From Salipiger pentaromativorans (lineage in GTDB: Bacteria > Pseudomonadota > Alphaproteobacteria > Rhodobacterales > Rhodobacteraceae), in assembly GCF_024721115.1 (NCBI RefSeq), contig NZ_JAMDHK010000002.1:496001-560000 (forward strand): a stretch of DNA of 64,000 nt, written 5' to 3'. Position numbers and translations under genes: made by a program. Positions 26,307-35,303 of the stretch are shown piece after piece; within the stretch, counting starts at the first letter, position 1; every line of letters begins with the position of its first letter. The notes beneath the pieces are model-generated. The model was given only the letters and a program-made list of their open reading frames with translations, ran no database searches and was not told the DNA's origin.

Positions 26307-26384
26307 AGCAACATGTCCTCTCCTGCTTCGGGCAGACTTCCTCCCTGTCAGACTGGCCGCGCCCTTCGGGTGCGGCCTTTTTCT
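26307..26384 (+). ncRNA. Candidate small RNA 1 upstream of the ialB-like gene
   Basis: A strong plus-strand intrinsic terminator (stem GGCCGCGCCC/GGGTGCGGCC at 26355-26377, then TTTTT) stands where no plus-strand gene ends. Upstream, a small hairpin CTGC/GCAG and the pyrimidine-rich ACTTCCTCCCTG suggest a short RNA. A weak promoter, TTAACC (26273) with CATTTT (26295), spaced 16 bp, would start it near 26307. The 5' end is a guess. Confidence 0.5.
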
Positions 26385-26418
26385 GCAAAAAGTGATCGCG
26401 GAAGCGTGAGAAACCCTG

Positions 26419-26447
26419 TTGACCGTTGCAAAAGAGTTTCGTAGCGT
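26419..26447 (+). promoter_or_regulatory. Predicted promoter of candidate small RNA 2
   Basis: TTGACC (26419-26424) and TAGCGT (26442-26447) are spaced by 17 bp. The -35 box is good and the -10 box is poor. Confidence 0.4.
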
Positions 26448-26453
26448 TCGGCC

Positions 26454-26522
26454 AATGACAAAGCCGGCCGGTCCGGCAGGGAGCAAGGGGGAAGGGACCG
26501 TTCGGTCCCTTTTCTCTTTTTC
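26454..26522 (+). ncRNA. Candidate small RNA 2 upstream of the ialB-like gene
   Basis: A second plus-strand terminator (perfect stem AAGGGACC/GGTCCCTT, 26492-26511, then TTCTCTTTTT) ends 117 bp before the IalB-like start codon. Between promoter and terminator are an inverted repeat CCGGCCGG and a purine-rich GGGAGCAAGGGGGAAGGG tract that could pair with pyrimidine-rich RNAs. It has no credible coding frame. It could also be a terminated leader of the downstream gene. Confidence 0.5.
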
Positions 26523-26638
26523 GCCCCCCCTCTCGCGGCTTTTCGCCACTGTGTCCAGGCAAGGTTTTTCTGGCCTGACACCGCCGCGGCACCGTGATAA
26601 TCGGGCGGGGACCAAGACCAGAGCTTAGGGGAGTTTCC

Positions 26639-27295
26639 ATGACCAGACCGCTTTCCGTCCTGTGGGCATTGCCGATGCTGGCAAGCCTTGCCGCCGCACC
26701 CGCGCTGGCCCAGGACGCAGGCCAGACCACCGCAGACACCGAAGAAAGCGCCCCCGCAGGCGGCAGCAACATCGGTGGCGGTCTGACGCTGGGTGAGCCC
26801 GAAACCACGACAGAGGCCGCACCGCAGCAGCAGCAGCCCGAAACCTACATCAAGGCCACCCATGGCGACTGGCAGTTGCAGTGCCTCAAGGTGCCCGCCG
26901 GTACGGATGCCGAAGACCCCTGCCAGATGTACCAGCTTCTCAAGGACGGCAACGGCGGCAATGTCGCCGAGGTCAGCGTCTTCCGGCTGGAGAATGGCGG
27001 CCAGGTCGCGGCAGGCGGCACTTTTGTCGTGCCGCTCGAGACCCTGCTGACGCAAAAGCTCAGCATCTCGGTCGATGGCGGCCAGGCCAAGCGCTATGAT
27101 TTCTCCTTCTGCACCCCGGTGGGCTGCTATGCGCGCGTCGGCTTCACCGGCGACGACATCGCCCGGTTCCGCGCCGGCAATACCGCCAAGGTGACCATCG
27201 TGCCGGCGCTCGCACCCGACCAGAAGGTCGAGCTGGAGATGTCGCTGTCGGGCTTCACCGCCGCCTATGAGGAAAGCTCGGCACTGCGCCAGTAA
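26639..27295 (+). CDS. Invasion associated locus B (IalB) family protein
   Basis: A 218-residue exported protein with a Sec signal (MTRPLSVLWAL...APALAQ), a Gln/Glu/Thr-rich linker (about 25-65) and an IalB domain (about 70-210) containing HGDWQLQCLKV, a DPCQMYQ motif and the paired cysteines of FSFCTPVGCYARVGF. In Bartonella, IalB was linked to erythrocyte entry, but family members are common in free-living alphaproteobacteria and their role there is unknown. The gene has its own terminator. Confidence 0.9.
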   Translation: MTRPLSVLWALPMLASLAAAPALAQDAGQTTADTEESAPAGGSNIGGGLTLGEPETTTEAAPQQQQPETYIKATHGDWQLQCLKVPAGTDAEDPCQMYQLLKDGNGGNVAEVSVFRLENGGQVAAGGTFVVPLETLLTQKLSISVDGGQAKRYDFSFCTPVGCYARVGFTGDDIARFRAGNTAKVTIVPALAPDQKVELEMSLSGFTAAYEESSALRQ

Positions 27296-27319
27296 GCGCT
27301 GTATCCGGGATACCGACCG

Positions 27320-27354
27320 GGGCCGCGAGGGGATGACCTTCGCGGCCCTTTCTT
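27320..27354 (+). terminator. Rho-independent terminator of the ialB-like gene
   Basis: A 9-bp stem GGGCCGCGA/TCGCGGCCC (27320-27328, 27340-27348) followed by TTTCTT lies 25 bp after the stop codon. Confidence 0.85.
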
Positions 27355-27400
27355 ATGCGTGGTATTGCGCCCTGGTGCCGGGCTGCCGTCGTGACCGGGC

Positions 27401-28567
27401 TCAGCCCCGGCCGGCCTCGGCCAGCCCCGCCAGCACCGCCTCGGCGGCGCGGTCTCCGGGCGGCGGGCCGCCACGGCCCAGCCGCTCCATGGTGAGCCGC
27501 ATCGCCCGGGCCTGCTCCTGCGGGGCATCCAGTACCCGCAACAGCTCTGTCGCGATCGGATCGGGGCGGCAGGCCTTGCCGATGAATTCCGGCACGACGC
27601 GGGTCTCGGAGACCAGATTGACCAGCGTGACCGTGTCCACCCGCAGCATCCGCCCGATGATCTGCCGCGACAGCCAGCCCATGTCATAGGCCACCACCAT
27701 CGGCGTGCCCGCCGCCGCCAGCTCCAGAGAGACCGTGCCCGAAGCCGCCAGCGCCACATCCGCCGCCGCAAACGCCGCCCGTTTCTCGGCCGCCGCCGCA
27801 TCGCCTAGGTGGCGCGGATCGAGGATCAGCGGCGCGCCGGGCCAGCCGGCACAGAGCTCCTGCACCATCGGCGCCACCGGCTGCGCCGCGGGAACCACCA
27901 GCCGCAGCTCGGGGCGGTCCGCGTGCAGCCGCGCTGCCACCGCACCGAACACCGGCGCCAGCCGCGACACTTCGGAGCGGCGCGAGCCCGGCAGGATCAG
28001 CGCCATCGGCGCATCGCCGATGCCGTGGCGCAGGCGGAACTGCGCCTCTTCGGCGGGGCTGGCCTGCGCTTCGGTCACCACCGGATGGCCGACGAAATCG
28101 CAGCGCATCCCCGCAGCCTCCATATAGGGCGGTTCGAAGGGCAACAGCGCCAGCACCTGATCCACATGCGCCGCCATCTTTGCCGCGCGGCCCGGACGCC
28201 AGGCCCAGACCGTCGGTGCCACGTAATGCACCACGCGGATGTCGGAGGAGGCTTTGACCAGCTTCGCCACGCGCAGCGAAAACTCCGGCAGGTCGACGGT
28301 GATCAGCACATCCGGTTTCGCCGCCACGATCGCCTCGGCGGTCTGCCGAATACGGGCCTTGAGCGCCCCGTACTGGCGCAGGATCTCGGTGATGCCCATG
28401 ACGCTGATCTCGTCCATGGGAAAGAGGCTGTGGAGCCCCTGCCCGATCATCCGCTCGCCGCCGATCCCGGTGAACTGCACCTCCGGCACGCGCTTGCGCA
28501 GCCCCTCCATCAGCGCCGCGCCCAGCTTGTCGCCCGAAGGCTCTCCGGCGGTGATAAAGACCCGCAT
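27401..28567 (-). CDS. lpxB: Lipid-A-disaccharide synthase
   Basis: A 388-residue GT19 glycosyltransferase that joins UDP-2,3-diacylglucosamine and lipid X at the inner membrane. Diagnostic blocks are the N-terminal ITAGEPSGDKLGAALM, FTGIGGERM, VAPTVWAWRPGRAAKMA and LPGSRRSEV. Full length. Its start overlaps the lpxI stop by one nucleotide (TGATG), and it is the last gene of the minus-strand envelope operon. Confidence 0.97.
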   Translation of the reverse strand: MRVFITAGEPSGDKLGAALMEGLRKRVPEVQFTGIGGERMIGQGLHSLFPMDEISVMGITEILRQYGALKARIRQTAEAIVAAKPDVLITVDLPEFSLRVAKLVKASSDIRVVHYVAPTVWAWRPGRAAKMAAHVDQVLALLPFEPPYMEAAGMRCDFVGHPVVTEAQASPAEEAQFRLRHGIGDAPMALILPGSRRSEVSRLAPVFGAVAARLHADRPELRLVVPAAQPVAPMVQELCAGWPGAPLILDPRHLGDAAAAEKRAAFAAADVALAASGTVSLELAAAGTPMVVAYDMGWLSRQIIGRMLRVDTVTLVNLVSETRVVPEFIGKACRPDPIATELLRVLDAPQEQARAMRLTMERLGRGGPPPGDRAAEAVLAGLAEAGRG

Positions 28568-29349
28568 CAGCCGCGCTCCCGCACCCAGAGGAATTTGCCC
28601 GCCGCGTCGAGCGCCGCGAGGGTTTTGTCGCGGTCGAGCACCATCACGCCGCCCGCCGAGATCACGATCCCGTCGAGCCCCGCGCGAATGACGCCCTCGG
28701 CGGTCCGTGGCCCGATCACCGGCAGATCGGCGCGGCGCTCCTGCCCCGGCTTCTCGGCTTTGTAGAGGATCCCGCCCGCGCCGGGCGCCAGCGCGGCCAG
28801 CATCGCATCGGTGCCGGCCTCGCCTTCGCGCGCAATCACCTGCGCCCCCCGGATCACGCAGGCCTGGCCCAGATCCTGCGCCGCCTGCGCGGCACTCACC
28901 GTATCGCCAAGCGCAGCCTCCGCCGGAGTGTCGGACCCGGGCTGCGCCTCCGTCGGCACACCCGCCGCAGGCAGCAGGCCCGGCGCCGCCTCATGCGCGC
29001 CGATCACCGCGATCCCTGCGGCCTCGAAAATCCCGATCACCGCGCGCAGCGCGCCGTCGTCACCGAGTTGCAGGGCCTGCATCAGCAGCGGCACCAGCGG
29101 CGCAGTGGCGGCGTCGATGCGGGCGGGGTCGATCTGCGGGCGGCGGATCGCGCCGCACATGCAAAGCCGCGTGACCCCGCGGACCTTGAGTTCCGCCAGC
29201 AGCGTGCCCAGCGTCTCGAGGCGGAAGCTCAGATCGGGGCGCAGCGTGTCGGGCGGAAACCCATCCAGCGCGCAGACGAGGGGCGCCTCTCCGGCGGCCT
29301 CCGCGACCGCGCCGGGCAAGGCGCCCTGCCCTGCGATCAGCGCCAGCAT
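28567..29349 (-). CDS. lpxI: UDP-2,3-diacylglucosamine diphosphatase LpxI
   Basis: A 260-residue LpxI (DUF1009) that hydrolyses UDP-2,3-diacylglucosamine to lipid X. The N-terminus LALIAGQGALPGAVAEAA and the C-terminal domain with PVIGPRTAEGVIRAGLDGIVI are typical. LpxI replaces LpxH in most alphaproteobacteria; no lpxH is seen here. It starts 5 bp after the lpxA stop. Confidence 0.95.
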   Translation of the reverse strand: MLALIAGQGALPGAVAEAAGEAPLVCALDGFPPDTLRPDLSFRLETLGTLLAELKVRGVTRLCMCGAIRRPQIDPARIDAATAPLVPLLMQALQLGDDGALRAVIGIFEAAGIAVIGAHEAAPGLLPAAGVPTEAQPGSDTPAEAALGDTVSAAQAAQDLGQACVIRGAQVIAREGEAGTDAMLAALAPGAGGILYKAEKPGQERRADLPVIGPRTAEGVIRAGLDGIVISAGGVMVLDRDKTLAALDAAGKFLWVRERG

Positions 29350-29354
29350 CCGGC

Positions 29355-30143
29355 TTAGCCCGGCGTCAGGAAATGGCGGTCGCTGTCGCCGAGGATGAAG
29401 GCGACGATCTCGCGCACATACTCGCTTTGCGTCTCGTCGCCCAGCCGCCGGGCACGGTCGGCAAAGGCGCCTTCGCCTTGCGCCAGCATCTGGAAGGCGG
29501 CACGCAGCGCGGTGATGTCGGCGCGGCTCACGCCCTTGCGCTTGAGCCCCACGAGGTTCAGCCCGTCGAGCTTGCCGCGCGGCGCCTGCACCAGACCGTA
29601 GGGGATCACGTCATTGGTCACCATGGTGACCGCACCGATGATCGCCCCGCGCCCGATGCGCACCCATTGGTGCACCCCCGACAGCCCGCCGACGATCACG
29701 TCGTCCTCGATGATGCAATGCCCCGCCAGCGCCGAGTTGTTCACCAGGATCACCCGATCGCCCACCTGCGCGTCATGGGCCACATGGCAGCCCGCCATGA
29801 ACAGACCGTCATCGCCCACCCGGGTCACGCCGCCACCGCCTTCGGTGCCGCAGTTCATCGTGACATGCTCGCGGATGCGGTTGCGCTTGCCGATCACCAG
29901 CCGGGTGGTCTCGCCCCGGAACTTGAGATCCTGCGGGATCTCGCCGATCACCGCGAAGGGAAAGACAACCGTCTCTTCGCCGATCTCGGTGACCCCGCTC
30001 ACCACCACATGCGATTTCAACTCGACCCGCGGCCCCAGAACGACCTCGGGACCGACATGGCAGAAGGGACCGATGCGGCAGCCTTCGCCGATCTGCGCCC
30101 CCTCTTCGACATAGGCGCTGGGGTGGATCGAGGTCTGGGTCAC
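29355..30143 (-). CDS. lpxA: Acyl-[ACP]--UDP-N-acetylglucosamine O-acyltransferase
   Basis: A 262-residue left-handed beta-helix enzyme for the first step of lipid A synthesis. Hexapeptide repeats run through residues 1-190; His123 in [11 protein letters not shown] is the catalytic base by alignment with E. coli His125. The start is a GTG at 30143 that overlaps the fabZ stop by 4 nt (GTGA). This is the only start near the family N-terminus ([11 protein letters not shown]); the longer frame lies inside fabZ. Confidence 0.96.
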   Translation of the reverse strand: MTQTSIHPSAYVEEGAQIGEGCRIGPFCHVGPEVVLGPRVELKSHVVVSGVTEIGEETVVFPFAVIGEIPQDLKFRGETTRLVIGKRNRIREHVTMNCGTEGGGGVTRVGDDGLFMAGCHVAHDAQVGDRVILVNNSALAGHCIIEDDVIVGGLSGVHQWVRIGRGAIIGAVTMVTNDVIPYGLVQAPRGKLDGLNLVGLKRKGVSRADITALRAAFQMLAQGEGAFADRARRLGDETQSEYVREIVAFILGDSDRHFLTPG

Positions 30144-30601
30144 GACGGCAGGTCCATCATTGCGGTGAATTCGGCCTCGGCGGCCATCTCGCCATCGACC
30201 TCGGCGACGCCGCCGAATTTCCAGATCTTGCCGCCCGGCTTGCCGCGCAGCGTCGTCAGCTTCATGCGAAGCTGGTCGCCCGGCTTGACCATGCGGCGGA
30301 ACTTGCACTTGTCGATGGCCATGAAATAGACCTTCAGGTCCTTGTCGGCGAGATCCATCGCCACACCGACCATCACCGCCGAGGTCTGCGCCATCGCCTC
30401 GATGATGGTGACCCCGGGCATGATCGGAAGACCGGGGAAATGGCCCTGGAAATGCGGCTCGTTCATGGTGACGTTCTTGATGCCGACCGCCGATTGATAC
30501 CCGTCGATCTCGACCACCTTGTCCACCAGAAGGAACGGGTAGCGATGCGGCAGGATGCGCTGGATAAGCTGGATGTCCGCGGAAAGCAGCGTTTCGGTCA
30601 T
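30140..30601 (-). CDS. fabZ: 3-hydroxyacyl-[acyl-carrier-protein] dehydratase FabZ
   Basis: A 153-residue hot-dog-fold dehydratase of fatty acid synthesis. The catalytic His54 lies in [16 protein letters not shown] and Glu68 in TIIEAMAQ. The ATG at 30601 ([10 protein letters not shown]) matches the family N-terminus; an upstream extension is not supported. It lies between ompH and lpxA, directly, without the lpxD gene often found there. Confidence 0.97.
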   Translation of the reverse strand: MTETLLSADIQLIQRILPHRYPFLLVDKVVEIDGYQSAVGIKNVTMNEPHFQGHFPGLPIMPGVTIIEAMAQTSAVMVGVAMDLADKDLKVYFMAIDKCKFRRMVKPGDQLRMKLTTLRGKPGGKIWKFGGVAEVDGEMAAEAEFTAMMDLPS

Positions 30602-30673
30602 TCTCGGCCTTTCATGTCCCAAAGTCGCCCTGTCCCTAGCAATCCGGAGACAAAGGGGCAAGCGGCGCGGAGG

Positions 30674-31261
30674 TCACTCCTGCGGCGCGGCGGGCACCCC
30701 GCTTTCGCCGCCGTCCCCGCCATCGCCGATTTCCGCGTCGATGCGGGCAATGGCGGTGTCGGTGATGTCGATCACCCCCGCCGCCAGAAAGACCGTGCGC
30801 TTGTCGAGGATCACCGCGGCCCCGGCCTCGCGCATGAGCCGCGCCAGCACCGGCTCGACCACCGTGACGAACTGCCGCCGCCGGTCCTCGGAGAGATTGC
30901 CAAGCGCGCGCGCCTTGGCATCCTGCTCGCGGCGCAGCGCCTGCACCTTCTCGTCGAAGGCGCTGGCGAGCGCGCGGAATTCCGACGGGCTGAGCGTGGC
31001 GCGTTTTTCGGTCAGTGCCTTTTCCTCGGCGGTGAGCTCGGCCTCGAGGCGCCGGTTCTCGGCCGCGATGGCCGCGCCCTCTTCCTCAAGCGTCGCCGCC
31101 ACCCGCCGCCCATAGGCGCTTTCCGCGAACAGACGGTCGAACTCGACGGTCAGGATGGCGCTTTGCACCACCCCCGGTCGCACCGCGTCCTGCGCGGTGG
31201 CGACCGAACCGGCGAGGCCCAGACCGAGAGCCAGCGCGCAGATCTTCAGCGCGCGGACCAT
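30674..31261 (-). CDS. OmpH/Skp family periplasmic chaperone
   Basis: A 195-residue exported protein with signal peptide (ALKICALALGLGLAGSVATAQD) followed by a long charged helical region (about 50-140; AAENRRLEAELTAEEKAL, DEKVQALRREQDAKARAL) typical of the Skp coiled-coil arms, then VILDKRTVFLAAGVIDITD. It would hold unfolded outer-membrane proteins for BamA. It starts 1 bp after the bamA stop on the same transcript. Confidence 0.93.
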   Translation of the reverse strand: MVRALKICALALGLGLAGSVATAQDAVRPGVVQSAILTVEFDRLFAESAYGRRVAATLEEEGAAIAAENRRLEAELTAEEKALTEKRATLSPSEFRALASAFDEKVQALRREQDAKARALGNLSEDRRRQFVTVVEPVLARLMREAGAAVILDKRTVFLAAGVIDITDTAIARIDAEIGDGGDGGESGVPAAPQE

Positions 31262-31262
31262 C

Positions 31263-33647
31263 TCAGAACTCGGTCGAGACCGACAGGCTGAAGTTCTGCT
31301 CGCGGTCGTGTTTCTCGCGTTTCATGGGCTGCGAGAAGTTCAGACGCAGCGGACCGAAGGCCGAATCCCAGAAGATCGAGAAGCCGACCACATGGCGGGC
31401 GCTGAACTCGTCATAGAGGATCTGGTTGGTGGTCGCGCTCTTGGTCATGTCCGACAGGCCCCAGACCGAGCCGATGTCGTAGAACACGCCGCCGCTGATG
31501 CCGTATTCCTCGGGCAGACCGAGCGGGAATTCCGCCTCGAACCGGGCCACGGCAAAGAAGTTGCCGCCAAGGGAATCGTCCACATCGGTGGCGGGGTTGT
31601 ATTCGCGCGGGCCGATGCCGCCGTATTCGAAGCCACGCAGGGTGGAATCGCTCAGACGGTAACGGTCGGTCACACGGCTCTCGCCGCTGGAGTAATGCAG
31701 CGCGCCGGCTTCGAAGGAGGCCCGCAGCGTGACCTCTTCGTTCCAGATCTTGGTCTGCGCCACAGCCCGCAGGTTGGTCTTGATAAAGCTGGTGTCGCCA
31801 CCCAGCCCGCCGATGTCCTGGCCGAACTCCAGCAACACCCCGGCGTTGGGGTTCAGGCCCGTGCGCCGCGTGTCGTAGCTGAACGTATAGCCGAAGCTGC
31901 TGTCAAAGCGGCTGCCCTCGGCCTCTTCGGCGCGGATGATCTGGCCGGCATCGCCATCCGAGGTGTTCATGATCTCGGTGTAGCGCGCGGTATAGTTCAG
32001 CCGCAGGCGGCCGTTCTCCGAGATCGGGAAGGCAAAGCTCGGGCGGAACGCCCCTTCGGCGGTATCGTAATCGGCGTAGCGGTTGTCGGTCTCGTTGTAG
32101 TTGAGCCCGATGCCGAAGGCCACGTCGCGGCCCAGAAAGGCCGGCTCGACGAAGTTGAAGCTGTAGCTCGACGCCGACGCGGCGGTATTGATGCCCAGCG
32201 ACAGGATCTGCCCGCGCCCGAGGAAGTTGCTTTCGCGGAACGAGATCGCCGCGCCAAAGCCGCTCGACGTCGAATAGGAGCCGCCAAAGCCCAGCGAGCC
32301 GGTGGGCTGCTCTTCGACGTTCACATCGACGATGACCTGCTGCGGCGAGGTGCCCTCGCGCGCTTCCACATCGGCATTGACGAAATACCCCAGCGCGCGG
32401 ATGCGCTCGGCCGCCTCGCGGATCGCGCGCGGATTGAAGGGATCGCCCTCGGCGGTGTCGAACTGGCGCCGCACCACGCGGTCGAGCGTGGTGGTGTTGC
32501 CCTCGATGTCGATGCGCTCGACAAAGACGCGCGGACCGCGCGTCAGCATGAATTCTACGTCCAGCGTCAGGTCGCGGTCGTTGCGGGTCACGCGCGGCTC
32601 GACCCGCACAAAGTTCAGACCTTCCTGGATCGCCAGTCGCTCGAGCCGGGCGATCTCGTTCTCGACCAGCGCGGGCGAATAGGTCTTGCCCGGCTTGAGC
32701 TTGATCACCTGGCGGAACGCCTCGGCATCGACCTCGGGCAGATCCGATTCCACGGTGACCTCGCCGAAGGCGAACTGCTGCCCCTCTTCGACGTTGAAGG
32801 TGACGAAATATCCGTTGCGCTCTTCGGCCAGCTCGGAGTTCACGCCGGTGATGCGGAAATCGACATAGCCGCGCGAGGCATAGAAATCCTGCAGGAGCTG
32901 GCGGTCAAAGGCGACGCGGTCCTCGATGAACGTGTCCGAGCGGATGATCGACCGCAGAAGCCCCGCCTGCTTGGTGCTGAGCACCCGCCGCAGCCGGCGG
33001 TCGGAAAAGGCCGAATTGCCGACGAAGCCGATGCGCTCGATCTCGGTCACGTCGCCTTCGAAGATCTCGTAAACCAGATCGACGCGGTTGTCCGAGCGCT
33101 TGATCAGCTTCGGCGCCACCCGTGCCGCGATGCGGCCCTGCTGGGTATAGGCGTCGGCGATGAGCTGCGCGTCCTGCTCGGCCACACGCGGGCTGTAGAC
33201 GCGGCGCGACTGCGAACGGACGATCTGTTCGAGATCCTCGTCCTTGATGCGGCGGTTGCCCTCGAAGACGATGCGGTTGATCGTCGGGAACTCGACCACC
33301 TTGATCACCAGCGTGTTTCCCTGCGGCACGATCTCGACGCTCTCGAACAGGCCGGAGGCGAGAATCCGCTGGTAGGCATCGTTGAGCTGGGCGGCCGAAA
33401 CCGGCGCCCCGCGCGCGATTCCGGCATAGCTCAGAATGGTGCCCGGCTCGATGCGCTGATTGCCCTCGATGGACACGTTGCTGAAGGAAAAGGTCTGCGC
33501 CATCACCGGCGCGGGAAGCGCCGTGAAAGCCATTGAAAACGCGACGGAAATTGCCGCGAGAGACACGTTCGTCTTGAAAATGCGTGCAACACGCGGGAGC
33601 CTATCCCCCGAAAGCCCGTCGGTCATACCGCCAATCCACTCCGCCAT
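31263..33647 (-). CDS. bamA: Outer membrane protein assembly factor BamA
   Basis: About 794 residues: a signal peptide (ending PAPVMAQ), five POTRA domains (about 50-430) and a 16-strand Omp85 barrel (about 440-794) with the lid motif VVGFSIFWDSAFGPLRLNFSQP, core WDSAFGPLRLNF, and a terminal phenylalanine (SVSTEF). It is the core of the beta-barrel assembly machine. The ATG at 33647 (MAEWIGG) is chosen; a TTG at 33656 and an ATG at 33626 are alternatives, and no strong ribosome-binding site decides. Confidence 0.97.
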   Translation of the reverse strand: MAEWIGGMTDGLSGDRLPRVARIFKTNVSLAAISVAFSMAFTALPAPVMAQTFSFSNVSIEGNQRIEPGTILSYAGIARGAPVSAAQLNDAYQRILASGLFESVEIVPQGNTLVIKVVEFPTINRIVFEGNRRIKDEDLEQIVRSQSRRVYSPRVAEQDAQLIADAYTQQGRIAARVAPKLIKRSDNRVDLVYEIFEGDVTEIERIGFVGNSAFSDRRLRRVLSTKQAGLLRSIIRSDTFIEDRVAFDRQLLQDFYASRGYVDFRITGVNSELAEERNGYFVTFNVEEGQQFAFGEVTVESDLPEVDAEAFRQVIKLKPGKTYSPALVENEIARLERLAIQEGLNFVRVEPRVTRNDRDLTLDVEFMLTRGPRVFVERIDIEGNTTTLDRVVRRQFDTAEGDPFNPRAIREAAERIRALGYFVNADVEAREGTSPQQVIVDVNVEEQPTGSLGFGGSYSTSSGFGAAISFRESNFLGRGQILSLGINTAASASSYSFNFVEPAFLGRDVAFGIGLNYNETDNRYADYDTAEGAFRPSFAFPISENGRLRLNYTARYTEIMNTSDGDAGQIIRAEEAEGSRFDSSFGYTFSYDTRRTGLNPNAGVLLEFGQDIGGLGGDTSFIKTNLRAVAQTKIWNEEVTLRASFEAGALHYSSGESRVTDRYRLSDSTLRGFEYGGIGPREYNPATDVDDSLGGNFFAVARFEAEFPLGLPEEYGISGGVFYDIGSVWGLSDMTKSATTNQILYDEFSARHVVGFSIFWDSAFGPLRLNFSQPMKREKHDREQNFSLSVSTEF

Positions 33648-33706
33648 ATTTTTCAACGTGAGTATCGGGATTGGGGAGGCTTGTCAAAAGCCGAAGACGG
33701 GCCCTG

Positions 33707-33832
33707 TTACAGCGATCCCAGAAAGGCGCCGAAATACAACGCGAAGGTGATCGCGGCGATATACAGCAGGCGATCCCAATTGATGCTGAACAGAAGGCCG
33801 AGGCCGCGGTATCCGGACTGAATCGTTTGCAT
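33707..33832 (-). CDS. Small single-pass membrane protein (41 residues) between rseP and bamA
   Basis: A 41-residue frame starting MQTIQSGYRGLGLLF and containing NWDRLLYIAAITFALYFG, with one clear transmembrane helix (about 22-40) and an aromatic/basic N-terminal part. It occupies the 297-bp gap between rseP and bamA on the same strand. From memory, similar short 'AYRGL...NWDRLLY' proteins recur in Rhodobacterales, but I could not check. No strong Shine-Dalgarno is visible. Function unknown; the location suggests a link to envelope assembly. Confidence 0.7.
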   Translation of the reverse strand: MQTIQSGYRGLGLLFSINWDRLLYIAAITFALYFGAFLGSL

Positions 33833-33944
33833 GGTCACACACTGGATCGTTAGAAGTTTCCAGAATGTTGCTACGCCCCCAATGTGGCTGAATTAGGGCG
33901 TTTGCGCGTGCAGAATCGAGAGTTTCCGAAGACGCGCGAAACGA

Positions 33945-35288
33945 TCACGGACAGAACAGGTCGTTTGTCAGCGCAAAGGCCATCAGCCCCAGGATCAGCA
34001 CCAGACCGATCGACATCATCACGTTCAGCGCCCGGTCCGAAGGCGGCCGGCCGCGCACCGCTTCCCAGGCGTGGAACACCAGGTGCCCGCCGTCGAGCAC
34101 CGGCACCGGAAACAGGTTCAAAAGCCCCACAGCGGTCGACAGAACGGCGATGAAGGTGATGAAGCTCTGCCCGCCCTGGCTGGCCATGGCGCCCGAGGTC
34201 TGGGCGATTCCGATGGGCCCCGACAGGTTGCAGGACGAGATATTGCCCACCACCATGTTCCACAGCCCCGAGAGCGATCCGGTGACGATCGACCAGGTGC
34301 GCTGCACCCCGCCCGAAAACGCCTCCCACGGCCCGACCATGCCGGTGGCCGGCTCGAAGGCCAGACCGCCGATGATGCCGATGCGATAGACGGTGTGATA
34401 GCCGCCGTCCGGCAGCGGTTCGTCGGTGCGCTTGGGGGTCAGTTCGATGGCCAGTTCCGCGCCGTCGCGCCAGACGGTCAGCGCCAGCGGCGCCCCTTCC
34501 GAGCCCTCGACCTTTTCCTTGAGCTGTTCAAAGGCATAGGCCTGCGCGCCGTCGATGGCGAGAATGATGTCGCCCGGCTCCAGCCCGGCCTCATAAGCCG
34601 CCGAGCGCGGTACGATCTGGGTGGCGATGGGCGGATAGACATAGGGGCCGCCGACCTCGGTCACCTGCCCCGCGCGCTCGACCGTGTAGGGCAGCACCGG
34701 CTGATGCGGCAGCGCCTCCATGAAGGCGCCAAACGCCTCGCCATCGGTGAAATCGGGCAGCGGTTCGCCGCCGATCTCGAGGATCACATCCCCTTCGCGC
34801 AGGTCCTGCGCCACCGGCAGCGCGCGCAGCTCGCCCACGGTAAAAGGTTCGGTGACCTTGCCCTGCACCATGTAGATGCCCGTGAACAGCAGGATGGTCA
34901 GCGCGAAGTTGAACAGCGGTCCCGCCGCCACCGTGGCCGCCCGCGCCCAGACCGGCGCGCCGTTCATCGTGTGGCGCAGCTCTTCCTTGGACATATGCGA
35001 CAGCGCGTCCAGGTCGGCACCGCCGCTGGCATTGGCATCGCCCTTGAATTTCACATAGCCGCCAAAGGGAAGCGCGGCGATCTGCCAGCGCGTGCCGCGC
35101 TTGTCGTAGCGCGACCAGATCACCGGCCCGAAGCCCAGAGAGAAGACATCCGCCTCGATCCCGGTCCAGCGCCCGACGATGTAATGGCCGTATTCGTGAA
35201 TGGCCACGATCACCGAAAGCGCGACGACGAAGGCGAGCAGCGTGTAGAGCAGGCCTCCGAATTGCGGGATCAGTTGAGTGATGTCCAA
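33945..35288 (-). CDS. rseP: RIP metalloprotease RseP (site-2 protease)
   Basis: A 447-residue inner-membrane zinc protease. The active site HEYGH (His31, Glu32, His35) lies in the first membrane helix and the distal LDGGHL motif in the C-terminal membrane part. Two PDZ domains (about 125-220 and 225-300, e.g. PRSAAYEAGLEPGDIILAI, core AGLEPGDII) lie between. It cleaves anti-sigma factors or signal peptides in regulated proteolysis. It sits between dxr and bamA, as in most proteobacteria. Confidence 0.96.
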   Translation of the reverse strand: MDITQLIPQFGGLLYTLLAFVVALSVIVAIHEYGHYIVGRWTGIEADVFSLGFGPVIWSRYDKRGTRWQIAALPFGGYVKFKGDANASGGADLDALSHMSKEELRHTMNGAPVWARAATVAAGPLFNFALTILLFTGIYMVQGKVTEPFTVGELRALPVAQDLREGDVILEIGGEPLPDFTDGEAFGAFMEALPHQPVLPYTVERAGQVTEVGGPYVYPPIATQIVPRSAAYEAGLEPGDIILAIDGAQAYAFEQLKEKVEGSEGAPLALTVWRDGAELAIELTPKRTDEPLPDGGYHTVYRIGIIGGLAFEPATGMVGPWEAFSGGVQRTWSIVTGSLSGLWNMVVGNISSCNLSGPIGIAQTSGAMASQGGQSFITFIAVLSTAVGLLNLFPVPVLDGGHLVFHAWEAVRGRPPSDRALNVMMSIGLVLILGLMAFALTNDLFCP

Positions 35289-35303
35289 AAGCTCTGCCTC
35301 TTG

